Notes: generated by a model not told the origin, from the sequence alone. A DNA stretch of 64,000 nucleotides from Parapedobacter sp042666505 (GCF_042666505.1 NZ_JBHTDN010000011.1:62001-126000), one strand, 5' to 3'; positions 1 to 8,653 are shown, counted from the stretch's first letter. Numbers and translations are program-made.

Positions 1-117
1 TGGCACTTTCCCAAACTCAAACTCCCGATCAGGTATTTCAGCCGATTGAGCCGCGCATAGTACGGGTATAAGGGAGCATACGGCGATCATATGCAATTTT
101 CGAAACAGTTCAGACAT
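1..117 (-). CDS. N-terminal fragment of a secreted protein (cut by window edge)
   Basis: An ATG at 117 reading leftwards opens a frame that stays open to base 1, giving the first 39 residues. After a short basic start (MSELFRKLH) comes a hydrophobic stretch rich in Ile, Val, Leu and Cys, ending in an Ala-Ala-Gln-like cleavage region near residue 24. This is typical of a Sec signal peptide. The remainder of the protein lies outside the window, so no function can be given. It is divergent from the DUF1080 gene at 317. Confidence 0.5.
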   Translation of the reverse strand, partial: MSELFRKLHMIAVCSLIPVLCAAQSAEIPDREFEFGKVP

Positions 118-258
118 AGGTTAAGTAGTTAAGTCAACGTTTAGGTTATCAATTCATTAGTTAGTTTTAAATATCTGACAATAATAAGAAAACTTTTAAA
201 AAAAACCATGCTCCCGATTTTCGCAAAAATAAACCGCCAAAATATGCGTTTTTGAAAA

Positions 259-266
259 TAAGTTTG
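259..266 (+). promoter_or_regulatory. Bacteroidota-type -7 element (TAAGTTTG)
   Basis: TAAGTTTG matches the Bacteroidota -7 consensus TAnnTTTG and sits about 50 bases upstream of the lipoprotein start at 317. No convincing -33 TTTG is seen at the usual 19-21 base spacing. Confidence 0.45.
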
Positions 267-316
267 TAGTATTGAAACCGAACAAACTTGTAAATCAAAC
301 ATCTCAGAATTCAAAC

Positions 317-1057
317 ATGAAAAATTTCAAAAAAACGTTATCAGTAGCTTTGACAGCCGCTGTCATGGCTGCATGCGGATCCGGCCAAAAAGCGGACGGG
401 GGACAGGATACGACGGCTACCGAAACTGCTTCGGAGAACGACGGTTGGGTATCCTTATTTGACGGACAAACCACCAACGGTTGGCACACATACCTGCGGG
501 ATACCGTATCCCAAGCGTGGACAGTCAAAGACGGCGCGTTGACTTTCAATCCCGACGTGCCTCGTGAACAACGGGGTGATATCGTTACCGATGGCGAATA
601 TGAAAATTACGAGCTTGAACTGGAATGGCAGATATCGTCCGGTGGGAACAGCGGAATTATCTTCGGTGTCCACGAAGACCCTAAATTTAGCGCAACTTAC
701 CAAACCGGCATCGAGATGCAGGTATTAGACAACATCGATGCGGGCGACAACAAAATCGAAAACCACCTGGCCGGTTCGCTTTATGACATGATTGGCAGTA
801 AGGAAGTATCCAAACCCAAGCCCGTCGGCGAATGGAATCAAGCGCGCATTCGTAAAAACAACGGACAGATTACCTTATGGCTAAATGGCGTACAAACCGC
901 GGATGTCACCATCGGGACCCCTGAATGGGAACAGGTGCTGAATGCCAGCAAGTTTAAAGATTGGGAAGGCTTTGCCAAATATCCCAAGGGAAAAATAGCA
1001 CTGCAGGATCACGGAAATGTCGTTGCCTATCGCAACATCCGCATCAAAGAACTGTAG
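317..1057 (+). CDS. DUF1080 (3-keto-disaccharide hydrolase-like) lipoprotein
   Basis: A 246-residue secreted lipoprotein. The start chosen is the ATG at 317, because it gives a clean lipoprotein signal (MKNFKKTLSVALTAAVMAAC, Cys about residue 20). An upstream in-frame TTG at 272 would bury that signal. The mature part opens with the DUF1080 hallmark 'WVSLFDGQTTNGWHTY' and continues as a concanavalin-like beta-sandwich with 'NSGIIFGV', 'GIEMQVLDN' and a C-terminal 'IALQDHGNVVAYRNIRIKEL'. Members of this family in Bacteroidota hydrolyse 3-keto-glycosides or bind sugars at the cell surface; the substrate cannot be read from sequence. It stands alone and converges on the ClC gene. Confidence 0.85.
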   Translation: MKNFKKTLSVALTAAVMAACGSGQKADGGQDTTATETASENDGWVSLFDGQTTNGWHTYLRDTVSQAWTVKDGALTFNPDVPREQRGDIVTDGEYENYELELEWQISSGGNSGIIFGVHEDPKFSATYQTGIEMQVLDNIDAGDNKIENHLAGSLYDMIGSKEVSKPKPVGEWNQARIRKNNGQITLWLNGVQTADVTIGTPEWEQVLNASKFKDWEGFAKYPKGKIALQDHGNVVAYRNIRIKEL

Positions 1058-1081
1058 TCATGATGGGTGGTTAAGGTGAAC

Positions 1082-1124
1082 GGTTAATTGCCAATGCAAG
1101 CAGACGCCCAATTGGCAATTAACC
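1082..1124. terminator. Bidirectional stem-loop between convergent genes
   Basis: GGTTAATTGCCAAT (1082-1095) and ATTGGCAATTAACC (1111-1124) form a perfect 14-bp stem around a 15-base loop. It lies between the convergent DUF1080 and ClC genes, so a shared terminator is the natural reading, although there is no strong T-run. Confidence 0.6.
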
Positions 1125-1139
1125 TTGACCGCCCCCCGA

Positions 1140-2933
1140 TTATTCGAGATAGGTCGCCTGGCGCATCAGCAATGCGCGATACTTATTGAATACTGCGGAT
1201 TTGGAGACAAATCCCATATAGTTACCTTCAGCGTCTACCACAGGCAGAATCCAGATATCTTCCCGGTTCATTTTCTGCATCACAGCTTCCATATTGGCAT
1301 CCATCTGTATAATATCCGCGGGCTTTTCAGCCAGCTCGCGCATGGTGTAATCTTTTTTTTCCGGATTTTCTCCCAGCAAAATTTCAAAAAGTCGTTCACT
1401 GTAAATAATACCCAGTAACTTACCTTCCGGATCGACCACAGGAAAAATATTACGTTTGGTATGGATAATGTCATATCGGCGGTCCGCGGGCCGTTCATCC
1501 GGACGGAGTATGGTAAAGTTTCGTTCCAACACATATCGCAATTTCATCATGCTCAATACGGTACGGTCCTTATCCTCGTGGGTAAGCAAATCTCCCTGTT
1601 CAGCTAGCACCTTGGTATAGATGGAGTACTTCAATATCGTTCGGTTGATCAGATAGGAAATCGCCGTGACCAGCATCAGGGGCACCATCAATGCATATCC
1701 ACCGGTAATCTCTGCAATGAGGAAAATACCGGTCAAAGGTGCGTGCATAATCCCACTGAGTGCGCCCGCCATACCGGCGACTACAAAATTTGCGACATTC
1801 AAGTCGATCAATCCTGTGAGGTTTATCCCATAGGAAAATGCGAACCCCAATAGCCCGCCCATCACCAGGCTCGGTCCGAACACGCCGCCGTTGCCCCCAC
1901 TGTTGAGTGTAATCAGCGAAGCGAGCGACTTGGCGAATACCGTAACCAGCGCATATACCATCACCAAGCCTCCCAAGTGCCGATAGTCGGCAAAAATGCT
2001 GTTTGCCAGCAGGGAATCGGTCCGCCCGTCAAGAATCTGTTGGATGGCAATATACCCTTCGCCATAGAGTGACGGAAATAAAAAAATCAGCAGTCCAAGG
2101 CTCAGGCCGCTTACCCATACCTTTTGGTAAGGGTTTTTAATTCTGGCAAACGCACTTTTCACCCAAACGCTGACTTTAGCGAAGTAAATAGAAAAAAGTC
2201 CGATCAGAACGGCTAACAGGAGGTAGAAAAACAACGCCTGAAATTCCCAGTCGTCCGTAACCAAGTGAAAGAGCGGTTCACTGTAGATCAGTTTAGAGAC
2301 GACGGAGGCCGTCGCGGCGGCCATCAACAAGGGGATGAACGCCGGGATGGAAAACTCCGGCAGGAGAATCTCGATAGCGAAGATCATTCCGGCTACGGGA
2401 CTATTAAATGCTCCGGCTATGCCCGCAGCGGCTCCGCAGGCCAGGAGCATGGTTACTTCACGGTAATTTAGGCCGAAAAAACGCCCCACATTAGCACCGA
2501 TAGCAGATCCGCTATAGGCGATCGGCGCCTCCAATCCGGCAGACCCGCCAAAACCCACCGTCAGTGCACTCGTAATAATTTGCGAATACACATTATGAAC
2601 CTGAATACGACTGGATTTGCGCGAAATTGCATAGATAATAGGCGTCATTCCGTGTTCGAATGTCCCCTTTTTGATAAACCGGCGTATATAAAGCACGCTC
2701 AGCAAAATACCGATAAGTGGAAAAAACAGATAAAGGTAAATTTTATATTGCCATTGCAGGTCGTCCTGCAAAAAGGCCGCTATGGAATGCGTAAGCCCCT
2801 TAAGGGCCGCAGCTGCCAGTCCGCCCACCACCCCTACCACAACAGCTAGCAGCACCATAAAATTGCGGTTAGAGATTTTCTGCATCCGCCATTGGTTGAG
2901 CCGGTGAATGATATGCCGTTGCTGCCTTTTCAT
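1140..2933 (-). CDS. ClC-type chloride channel/antiporter with CBS domains
   Basis: A 597-residue inner-membrane protein. Roughly residues 1-430 are the many-helix ClC core. It carries the family signatures 'GSAGLEAP' (contains the gating glutamate of the G-x-E-x-P loop), 'GAFNSPVAGMIFAIE' and 'GGNGGVFGPSLVMGG'. The last ~150 residues form a pair of CBS domains ('IFPVVDPEGKLLGII', 'ILPVVDAEGNYMGFVSK'), which in other ClC proteins bind nucleotides and tune transport. The ATG at 2933 is chosen over an in-frame TTG at 2942. It begins one base after the stop codon of the OxyR gene, so the two are almost certainly co-transcribed and translationally coupled. Whether it is a channel or a Cl-/H+ exchanger is not resolved. 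Confidence 0.9.
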   Translation of the reverse strand: MKRQQRHIIHRLNQWRMQKISNRNFMVLLAVVVGVVGGLAAAALKGLTHSIAAFLQDDLQWQYKIYLYLFFPLIGILLSVLYIRRFIKKGTFEHGMTPIIYAISRKSSRIQVHNVYSQIITSALTVGFGGSAGLEAPIAYSGSAIGANVGRFFGLNYREVTMLLACGAAAGIAGAFNSPVAGMIFAIEILLPEFSIPAFIPLLMAAATASVVSKLIYSEPLFHLVTDDWEFQALFFYLLLAVLIGLFSIYFAKVSVWVKSAFARIKNPYQKVWVSGLSLGLLIFLFPSLYGEGYIAIQQILDGRTDSLLANSIFADYRHLGGLVMVYALVTVFAKSLASLITLNSGGNGGVFGPSLVMGGLLGFAFSYGINLTGLIDLNVANFVVAGMAGALSGIMHAPLTGIFLIAEITGGYALMVPLMLVTAISYLINRTILKYSIYTKVLAEQGDLLTHEDKDRTVLSMMKLRYVLERNFTILRPDERPADRRYDIIHTKRNIFPVVDPEGKLLGIIYSERLFEILLGENPEKKDYTMRELAEKPADIIQMDANMEAVMQKMNREDIWILPVVDAEGNYMGFVSKSAVFNKYRALLMRQATYLE

Positions 2934-2934
2934 G

Positions 2935-3873
2935 TCAATCAAATCCCACTACATCTTTCTTCTTCCTTGATTTAAAACGCTTTGGGACAGATTCCCGTAT
3001 TTCTTTCTCCAGTGCATCTATCGCTGCCTTTTTCAAGAAGTTATGGGTGGTCACCAAACTGATTTCCCGCACCGGTTCGGGTGCCCTGAAGTAGCGGACA
3101 CGAGCCAACTGGTCTTCGTCGAAATCTTCTATGCTCAACTCCGGCAGAATGGTAGTTCCAGCGTTACTATCGACCATCCGTTTCAACGTTTCCACACTGC
3201 CTGTGTTGTATTCAAAGGTGCCTTCAGGCTCCATGTTTCGCTTTCGCTGGCAAATGTTCAAGACCTGACCGCGCATGCAATGTCCTTCCGTTAGGAGCCA
3301 CAGTTTATCACCCAATACGTCGTCGGAAGTCACTTCTTTCTTGGCAATCATGGAGCTTTCGGAAGACACATAGGCGACAAATGGCTCATAGAACATTGGC
3401 CGCTCAACCAAGGCCGCATCGTAAACCGGGGTCGATAATATTCCGCAATCCAGCAATCCCGCTTTCAATTCACGGATAATGATCTCCGTGGTGTATTCCC
3501 AAATCTGCAATTGCAACTTCGGAAATCGCTGCATAAATTTCCCCAGCACTTTGGGCAACAAGTACGGCGCAATGGTGGGAATCACGCCAACGCGAAATTC
3601 ACCTTCCAATTCACCCTTTTTCAATTGCACAAGCTCATTGATTTTCCGGCTTTCTGTAAGCACCACACGAGCTTGTTTGATAATTTCAACCCCTACGTCT
3701 GTTGGGACAATCGGCTGCCGGCTGCGATCAAAAATACGCGCGCCGATAGACTCTTCCAGCTTTTGGATTTGCATACTCAACGTTGGTTGGGTCACAAAAC
3801 ATTTCTCAGCGGCCGCGACAAAACTGCGATACGTGTCAACCGCTATAATATATTCCAATTGTGTAAGGGTCAT
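2935..3873 (-). CDS. oxyR: Hydrogen-peroxide sensing regulator OxyR (LysR family)
   Basis: A 312-residue LysR-type regulator. Residues 1-60 form the winged helix-turn-helix ('FVAAAEKCFVTQPTLSMQIQKLE'), followed by the periplasmic-binding-like effector domain. The redox motif GHCMRGQVLNIC places cysteines at exactly residues 199 and 208, the same positions and spacing as the peroxide-sensing pair of E. coli OxyR. The identification is therefore strong. It should activate catalase, Dps and thioredoxin-type genes elsewhere and, given the 1-base gap, the ClC gene downstream. Its own promoter is clear just upstream. Confidence 0.92.
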   Translation of the reverse strand: MTLTQLEYIIAVDTYRSFVAAAEKCFVTQPTLSMQIQKLEESIGARIFDRSRQPIVPTDVGVEIIKQARVVLTESRKINELVQLKKGELEGEFRVGVIPTIAPYLLPKVLGKFMQRFPKLQLQIWEYTTEIIIRELKAGLLDCGILSTPVYDAALVERPMFYEPFVAYVSSESSMIAKKEVTSDDVLGDKLWLLTEGHCMRGQVLNICQRKRNMEPEGTFEYNTGSVETLKRMVDSNAGTTILPELSIEDFDEDQLARVRYFRAPEPVREISLVTTHNFLKKAAIDALEKEIRESVPKRFKSRKKKDVVGFD

Positions 3874-3890
3874 AGTATGAGAAATCTGTA

Positions 3891-3921
3891 CAAAGATAGA
3901 AAGTAAAAGTAAGGGGGCAAA
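3891..3921 (-). promoter_or_regulatory. oxyR promoter
   Basis: On the minus strand TTTG (3921-3918), 19 bases, then TATCTTTG (3898-3891) matches the Bacteroidota -33/-7 consensus. The oxyR ATG lies 17 bases further on, at 3873, so the leader is very short. Confidence 0.7.
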
Positions 3922-3924
3922 TGA

Positions 3925-4848
3925 TCAGTACGCGGCCACAAGTGCTTTGGCCAGCTGGGCGCCCAGTTTGGCGTTGTTATATACCAACTGGATATTGGCC
4001 ATCAGGCTAGCGTCGCCGGTAAAGTCTTTGATTTTACCGAGCAGAAAGGGGGTTGCTTCCTTTCCTGCAATGCCTCGTGCATTCATTTCGTCAAGTGCTT
4101 GAAGAATTGTCCGGTTGATCAGCTCGGAATCCATGGCATCCTTTTCCGGAATCGGATTGGCGACCACCACTCCGCCGGCCAATCCCAAATCCCACTTCGT
4201 CTTCAAGGCGTTGGCGAGTTCATCAACTGAATCAACGCGGTAATCCACGTTAAACCCACTTTTCCGGGTATAAAATGCCGGAAGTTCATCCGTTTGATAG
4301 CCAATAACGGGGACACCCTTTGTTTCGAGGTATTCCAGGGTGAGTCCGATATCCAGCATTGACTTAATACCTGCGCAGACGACAGCGACGTCCGTCCGGG
4401 CTAATTCTTCAAGATCGGCGGATATATCAAAGGTTTGAGAAGCCCCCCTGTGCACACCCCCGATCCCTCCTGTCACGAATACGCGTATTCCTGCCATTGC
4501 GGCAATAATCATCGTTGCAGCAACCGTCGTTGCCCCATGCCCCTTTTTTGCCAATACAAACGGAATATCACGCCGAGAGGCTTTTACTACACCGGATGCC
4601 TTGCCAAGTTCGAAAATTTCCGCTTCGGTGAGCCCTACCTTCAATTTTCCGTTCCATATCGCTATGGTAGCGGGTTCCGCACCTTCTTCCCGGATGATTT
4701 GCTCCACACGCAGCGCAGTCTCAACATTTCTCGGATAGGGCATACCATGGGATATAATGGTCGACTCGAGGGCGACAACCGGTCTACCCTTTCGGAGTGC
4801 ATCCGCCACGGCAGGTTTTATTTCCAGATAATCGTGTAATATACGCAT
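3925..4848 (-). CDS. psuG: Pseudouridine-5'-phosphate glycosidase
   Basis: A 307-residue cytoplasmic enzyme that reversibly cleaves pseudouridine 5'-phosphate to uracil and ribose 5-phosphate using a divalent metal. Family motifs seen are 'RPVVALESTIISHGMPYP' near the N-terminus, 'GHGATTVAATM', 'FVTGGIGGVHRG' (about 124-134) and 'CAGIKSMLDIG', whose Lys162 is the likely Schiff-base lysine. The ATG at 4848 is chosen because the family starts there; the frame is open further upstream only inside the preceding CoA-transferase gene. It begins 4 bases after that gene's stop, so the pair is an operon. The usual partner pseudouridine kinase (PsuK) is not adjacent. Confidence 0.9.
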   Translation of the reverse strand: MRILHDYLEIKPAVADALRKGRPVVALESTIISHGMPYPRNVETALRVEQIIREEGAEPATIAIWNGKLKVGLTEAEIFELGKASGVVKASRRDIPFVLAKKGHGATTVAATMIIAAMAGIRVFVTGGIGGVHRGASQTFDISADLEELARTDVAVVCAGIKSMLDIGLTLEYLETKGVPVIGYQTDELPAFYTRKSGFNVDYRVDSVDELANALKTKWDLGLAGGVVVANPIPEKDAMDSELINRTILQALDEMNARGIAGKEATPFLLGKIKDFTGDASLMANIQLVYNNAKLGAQLAKALVAAY

Positions 4849-4852
4849 CGCT

Positions 4853-6343
4853 TCATTCCATGCTTCCCGTTTCCCGAAACCGGGTGTGCCAACCAAATGC
4901 CTCTTCAAGAATGTGCGGCGTATGTCCGCCGCGCAACCGGCATGCCCGGTCAAAATAGGACTGCAATGCTTCCCGGTAATTGGGATGCACACAATTGCGG
5001 ATAATATGAACTGCCCGCTCGCGGGGAGCAAGTCCCCGCAGATCTGCCAGTCCGATGTCTGTCACGAGGATGTCGACATCGTGCTCGGTATGGTCTACGT
5101 GGGAGACCATCGGCAACACGTGAGATATCCGGTTATCCTTAGAGGCAGCCTGGGTAACAAATATACTTAAGTAAGCATTACGCGCAAAGTCGCCCGAGCC
5201 ACCGATACCGTTCATAATGTTGGTACCGCCGATGTGGGTGGAATTCACATTGCCATAGATATCGAATTCGATGGCTGTATTAATAGCGATAACCCCAAGC
5301 CGCCGGATGAGGCCGGGTGTGTTGCTAATGTTTTGAGGCCTTAATACAACCTTGTCTTTGTATTTTTGAAGGCTACCGAACACCCGGTCGTAGTATGCCG
5401 CGGAAACGGTGATAGATGAAGCAGACGCAAAACTCATTTTACCACTGTCTAGCAGATCAAAGGCACTGTCCTGCAACACCTCCGAAAACATGCGAAGGTC
5501 ATAGAAATTACTATCCTTGAAACCGGATAACACCGCATTGGCAACTTTGCCAATCCCTGCTTGTAAAGGCAGCAGTCTATCAGTGAGGTGGCCTTTTTTC
5601 ACCTCGCTTTCAAAAAATTCCAGTAAATGTCCCGCAATGGCAATGGTTTTTGCGTCCGGTGGTGCAATATCAGCCGGACTATCCTGAATATCGGTAAATA
5701 CGATAGCCTCGATTTTATTGATATCGAGTGGAATAGACCTACGGCCAATCCGGTTTTCAGGCGCCACAATCGGGATGACATTGCGGTAGGGATAATTCTC
5801 CGGCTGAAAGATATCATGCAAGCCGTAAATAGATTCCGGAACTCGCGTATTAATCTCGATAATAACTTTTTTTGCCAACGCAGCAAAAGTTACCGAATTC
5901 CCTACAGAAGTAGTAGGCACAATACTGCCGTCGGCTTCGATAAACGCCGCTTCGATCACCGCAATATCCACCGGGGGAAGGCAATGGTTATGCAGCAGTT
6001 CGGCGCTTTCGCTGAGGTGCTGGTCTACAAATAATACCTCGCCCCGATTAATTGCATCCCGGAGCACGCGATCAACCTGGAAGGGCATTCGCTTTGCCAA
6101 GGCACCGGCCCGGGTTAATTTCGCGTCTGTATCGTGTCCCAACGACGCACCGGTCATGAGGGTAATTTGCAAATTCTCCTTTTCCGCCCGTTTGGCAAAA
6201 GCATCCAGCACGGCTTTGCTATCGCCAGCTTTGGTAAATCCACTCGACCCCACCACCATGCCCTGGCTAAATAATTGTGCGGCCTGCTCAGCAGTGGTTA
6301 CCTTATCAATTAATTGCGTTGCCCTGATTCTATCGTACGACAT
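4853..6343 (-). CDS. Acetyl-CoA hydrolase / succinyl-CoA:acetate CoA-transferase
   Basis: A 496-residue class I CoA-transferase of the acetyl-CoA hydrolase/transferase type (Cat1/AarC-like). Visible landmarks are 'GFTKAGDSKAV', 'GIGKVANAVLSG' and 'FSEVLQD', with Glu288 as the likely acyl-accepting residue. Further on are 'EFDIYGNVNSTHIGGTNIMN', the glycine-rich 'GIGGSGDFARN' and 'GLAPRERA'. It would exchange CoA between succinyl-CoA and acetate or hydrolyse acetyl-CoA, linking acetate to the TCA cycle. It is the first gene of an operon with psuG and is divergent from the AraC regulator at 6520, which is its most likely controller. Family assignment is firm; exact acyl preference is not. Confidence 0.88.
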   Translation of the reverse strand: MSYDRIRATQLIDKVTTAEQAAQLFSQGMVVGSSGFTKAGDSKAVLDAFAKRAEKENLQITLMTGASLGHDTDAKLTRAGALAKRMPFQVDRVLRDAINRGEVLFVDQHLSESAELLHNHCLPPVDIAVIEAAFIEADGSIVPTTSVGNSVTFAALAKKVIIEINTRVPESIYGLHDIFQPENYPYRNVIPIVAPENRIGRRSIPLDINKIEAIVFTDIQDSPADIAPPDAKTIAIAGHLLEFFESEVKKGHLTDRLLPLQAGIGKVANAVLSGFKDSNFYDLRMFSEVLQDSAFDLLDSGKMSFASASSITVSAAYYDRVFGSLQKYKDKVVLRPQNISNTPGLIRRLGVIAINTAIEFDIYGNVNSTHIGGTNIMNGIGGSGDFARNAYLSIFVTQAASKDNRISHVLPMVSHVDHTEHDVDILVTDIGLADLRGLAPRERAVHIIRNCVHPNYREALQSYFDRACRLRGGHTPHILEEAFGWHTRFRETGSME

Positions 6344-6519
6344 AGCGAAGAATTTTACATCAGCTAATCCACTAAGCTGAAATACAATATTAGTTGTTAT
6401 AGCCGGCTTAATCTTATCACATTAGGTCACAAATTTATCCATTTTAGACAATTCACCATATTTTCATTATTTTAGCCCACAATTCAGGAGAATATACCGT
6501 TTCCCTGCTTTACGAAACA

Positions 6520-7332
6520 ATGGAGCATTACGTAAACCGCTATTACATTACGGAGGTAGACCGATATGTAGATACCATTTACTGCCATCACGCCGTCATG
6601 GGTGAGAAATTCATACCGGAGCACGAACATAAAAAGGGCCAATTTCTGTACACCGAAGGTGGTGTCGTCTACCTAAACACCCCCCAGCAGTCGTATTTCC
6701 TACCGGCCAGGCATTACATCTGGATCCCCGCAGGCGTCCGGCATAGCATCCATCCGAGTACACCGGAGGTGATCATGCGAAATCTCTATTTTCCGGTATA
6801 CGAATACGACGATGCATTTTTCACACAAACCGCCATCTATCCGGTTAACGACCTGCTGATGGAACTGATGATGTTTACCAATCGCTGGAATGGAAACATC
6901 CGTCCGGAAGAGGAGAGCCGTTATGCGATCGCCAAGGCATTCAAAATGCTGCTACCTGAACTGAGTAAAGGTGCACTGCCACTGGCGTTGCCATATCCGG
7001 ATGACAGTCGGCTGTTAAAGATTGTCGAATACTTGGACGAGCACGTCTCCGACAGCATCGGTTTCAAACAAATCGCCGATCGCTTCGGTATCAGTGAACG
7101 ATCGCTCGCCCGGCTTTTCCAACGAGAACTTAATATGTCTTTTATCCAATATTTTACTATTTTGCGGATGTTAAAAGGGTTAAAACTGTTGCTTGACGAT
7201 AAATTGAGCATAAACGAAGTGGCAGCGAAAGTAGGTTACAGCAGTTTACCCACATTCAGCAATACGTTTACGAAAATTGTGGGTGTACGACCAAGCGAAT
7301 ATGTAAAACACAGAAGTCTTTGGGACCGATAA
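6520..7332 (+). CDS. AraC-family transcriptional regulator with cupin sensor
   Basis: A 270-residue regulator. Residues ~25-100 form a cupin-type sensor with histidines in 'GEKFIPEHEHKKGQFLYTEG' and 'YIWIPAGVRHSIHP'. Residues ~165-265 carry the two AraC helix-turn-helix motifs ('IGFKQIADRFGISERSLARLF' and 'NEVAAKVGYSSLPTFSNTF', ending 'GVRPSEYVK'). It is divergently arranged with the CoA-transferase/psuG operon across a 176-base gap, which suggests local control of that operon. It lies 32 bases before the next DUF1080 gene and could be co-transcribed with it. The effector is unknown. Confidence 0.85.
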   Translation: MEHYVNRYYITEVDRYVDTIYCHHAVMGEKFIPEHEHKKGQFLYTEGGVVYLNTPQQSYFLPARHYIWIPAGVRHSIHPSTPEVIMRNLYFPVYEYDDAFFTQTAIYPVNDLLMELMMFTNRWNGNIRPEEESRYAIAKAFKMLLPELSKGALPLALPYPDDSRLLKIVEYLDEHVSDSIGFKQIADRFGISERSLARLFQRELNMSFIQYFTILRMLKGLKLLLDDKLSINEVAAKVGYSSLPTFSNTFTKIVGVRPSEYVKHRSLWDR

Positions 7333-7364
7333 ACTAACCGAATGATAATTCAACTAGAGAATCA

Positions 7365-8225
7365 ATGAAAACAACCCTTATTATCGCCTCAGCGATGATT
7401 TTATCAACAACCGCATGCACCAATGCGGGCAAGGAAACCGACACTCCGTTAGAGTGGATCCAGCTCTTCAATGGAAAAGACCTCAACGATTGGACGGTAA
7501 AAATCGCCAAACACGAGGTCGGAGACAATTACGCGAACACCTTCCGGGTTGAAGATAGCTTACTCAAGGTCCGCTACGACGGCTATACTGATTTCGATTT
7601 TCAGTATGGCCATATCCATTACAACACACCGTATTCTGCCTATCTGCTGCGTGTGGAGTACCGTTTCGTCGACGAACAAGCTCCCGGGGGTGAAGGGTGG
7701 GCTTGGCGGAACAGCGGGGCAATGCTACATGGCCAGGATCCAAATACCATGTTAAAGGATCAAGACTTTCCGATATCCATAGAAGGACAACTACTTGGCG
7801 GAGACGGAACCAATGAACGGACCACCAGCAACCTATGTACGCCTGGAACCAACGTATTTATGGAAGTAGATGGCGAGCTGTTTACCCCTCATTGCACCAA
7901 TTCTTCATCAAAAACCTACCATGGCGATCAATGGGTAACTGCCGAGTTTCTTGTATTAGGCGACTCGGTGGTACATCATATTCTGGAAGGTGATACGGTA
8001 CTTACCTATTATAAACCTCAGATAGGTGGAGGTAACGTATCAAACTATGATCCAGCGATAAAAGTGGATGGCAAACCCCTAAAAAGTGGATATATCTCGC
8101 TGCAAAGTGAAAGCCATCCGATCGATTTCCGTCGCGTGGAATTGCTGAATCTCGAACCGTATTGGGAAGACTCTGCAAAATTACAGCAGGTTCTTGGGCA
8201 ATTGAGGAAGAAACAAGTCAACTAG
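7365..8225 (+). CDS. DUF1080 family lipoprotein
   Basis: A 286-residue exported protein with a lipoprotein signal (MKTTLIIASAMILSTTAC, Cys about 18). The mature domain begins 'WIQLFNGKDLNDWTVKIAKHEVGDNYANTF', typical of DUF1080 (3-keto-disaccharide hydrolase/concanavalin-like). It has 'GGEGWAWRNSGAMLHGQDP', 'FPISIEGQLLGG' and a C-terminal 'KSGYISLQSESHPIDFRRVELLNL'. It differs clearly from the smaller DUF1080 protein at 317. It follows the AraC gene by 32 bases and ends at a strong terminator. Substrate unknown. Confidence 0.85.
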   Translation: MKTTLIIASAMILSTTACTNAGKETDTPLEWIQLFNGKDLNDWTVKIAKHEVGDNYANTFRVEDSLLKVRYDGYTDFDFQYGHIHYNTPYSAYLLRVEYRFVDEQAPGGEGWAWRNSGAMLHGQDPNTMLKDQDFPISIEGQLLGGDGTNERTTSNLCTPGTNVFMEVDGELFTPHCTNSSSKTYHGDQWVTAEFLVLGDSVVHHILEGDTVLTYYKPQIGGGNVSNYDPAIKVDGKPLKSGYISLQSESHPIDFRRVELLNLEPYWEDSAKLQQVLGQLRKKQVN

Positions 8226-8236
8226 CTGGTTACAGG

Positions 8237-8286
8237 TACATTAAAAAAAGCCGCCCTGACTGATCAGAGCGGCTTTTTTTAATGTA
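8237..8286. terminator. Strong bidirectional terminator
   Basis: A long near-perfect inverted repeat runs from TACATTAAAAAAAGCCGC to GCGGCTTTTTTTAATGTA with a short loop. It has A-runs and T-runs on both sides, so it can terminate the DUF1080 gene on the plus strand and rpsT on the minus strand. Confidence 0.9.
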
Positions 8287-8298
8287 TCTGTAGTATTA

Positions 8299-8553
8299 TT
8301 ATGACAAGCTGTTTACGTACTTCGTCAACTTCGATTTGTTGTTGGAAGCCTTGTTTTTGTGAATGACATTCTTCTTGGCCAAGCGATCAAGCATCGAAAT
8401 CACCCGCGGCAATAACGTCTTTGCTTCTTCGGGATTCGTGGTACCCCTCAATTTTTTAATTGCATTGCGGGTCGTTTTAGCCTGGTAACGGTTCCGCAGG
8501 CGCTTCGCAGCGTTCGCGCGGATTCTCTTAAGTGCTGATTTATGATTTGCCAT
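8299..8553 (-). CDS. rpsT: 30S ribosomal protein S20
   Basis: An 84-residue basic protein beginning MANHKSALKRIRANAAKRLRN with 'KNVIHKNKASNNKSKLTKYVNSL' at the end, the standard length and signature of S20. S20 binds 16S rRNA during small-subunit assembly. It is a single-gene unit with its own promoter about 40 bases upstream and a bidirectional terminator behind it. Confidence 0.98.
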   Translation of the reverse strand: MANHKSALKRIRANAAKRLRNRYQAKTTRNAIKKLRGTTNPEEAKTLLPRVISMLDRLAKKNVIHKNKASNNKSKLTKYVNSLS

Positions 8554-8589
8554 TTATTTAGCTAATTTTTTCTTCAATTTTTCAGTCCG

Positions 8590-8620
8590 CAAAGATACCA
8601 CGTTCTTTTTTATATTCAAA
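8590..8620 (-). promoter_or_regulatory. rpsT promoter
   Basis: On the minus strand TTTG (8620-8617), 19 bases, TATCTTTG (8597-8590): an excellent match to the Bacteroidota housekeeping promoter. The rpsT ATG is 37 bases beyond. Confidence 0.75.
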
Positions 8621-8645
8621 ATATATTGGAGATATTTTTAACGCG

Positions 8646-8653
8646 TATCTTTG
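8646..8653 (+). promoter_or_regulatory. -7 element abutting the methyltransferase start
   Basis: TATCTTTG ends only 4 bases before the ATG at 8658. If it is used, the mRNA would start at or very near the start codon (leaderless). The -33 candidate (TTG at 8626-8628, 17 bases away) is weak. Confidence 0.5.

Noticed and set aside
272..316. TTG start for the DUF1080 lipoprotein five bases behind TAAGTTTG
   Set aside because: It would hide the lipoprotein signal; the ATG at 317 is preferred, although the spacing resembles the leaderless pattern seen elsewhere.
4849..5031. Longer psuG reading frame starting at 5031
   Set aside because: The extension lies inside the CoA-transferase gene and family members start at the ATG used (4848).
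6430..6437. Minus-strand TAAATTTG as promoter of the CoA-transferase operon
   Set aside because: The -7 match is good but no TTTG lies at the right distance and the leader would be over 80 bases; too weak to list.
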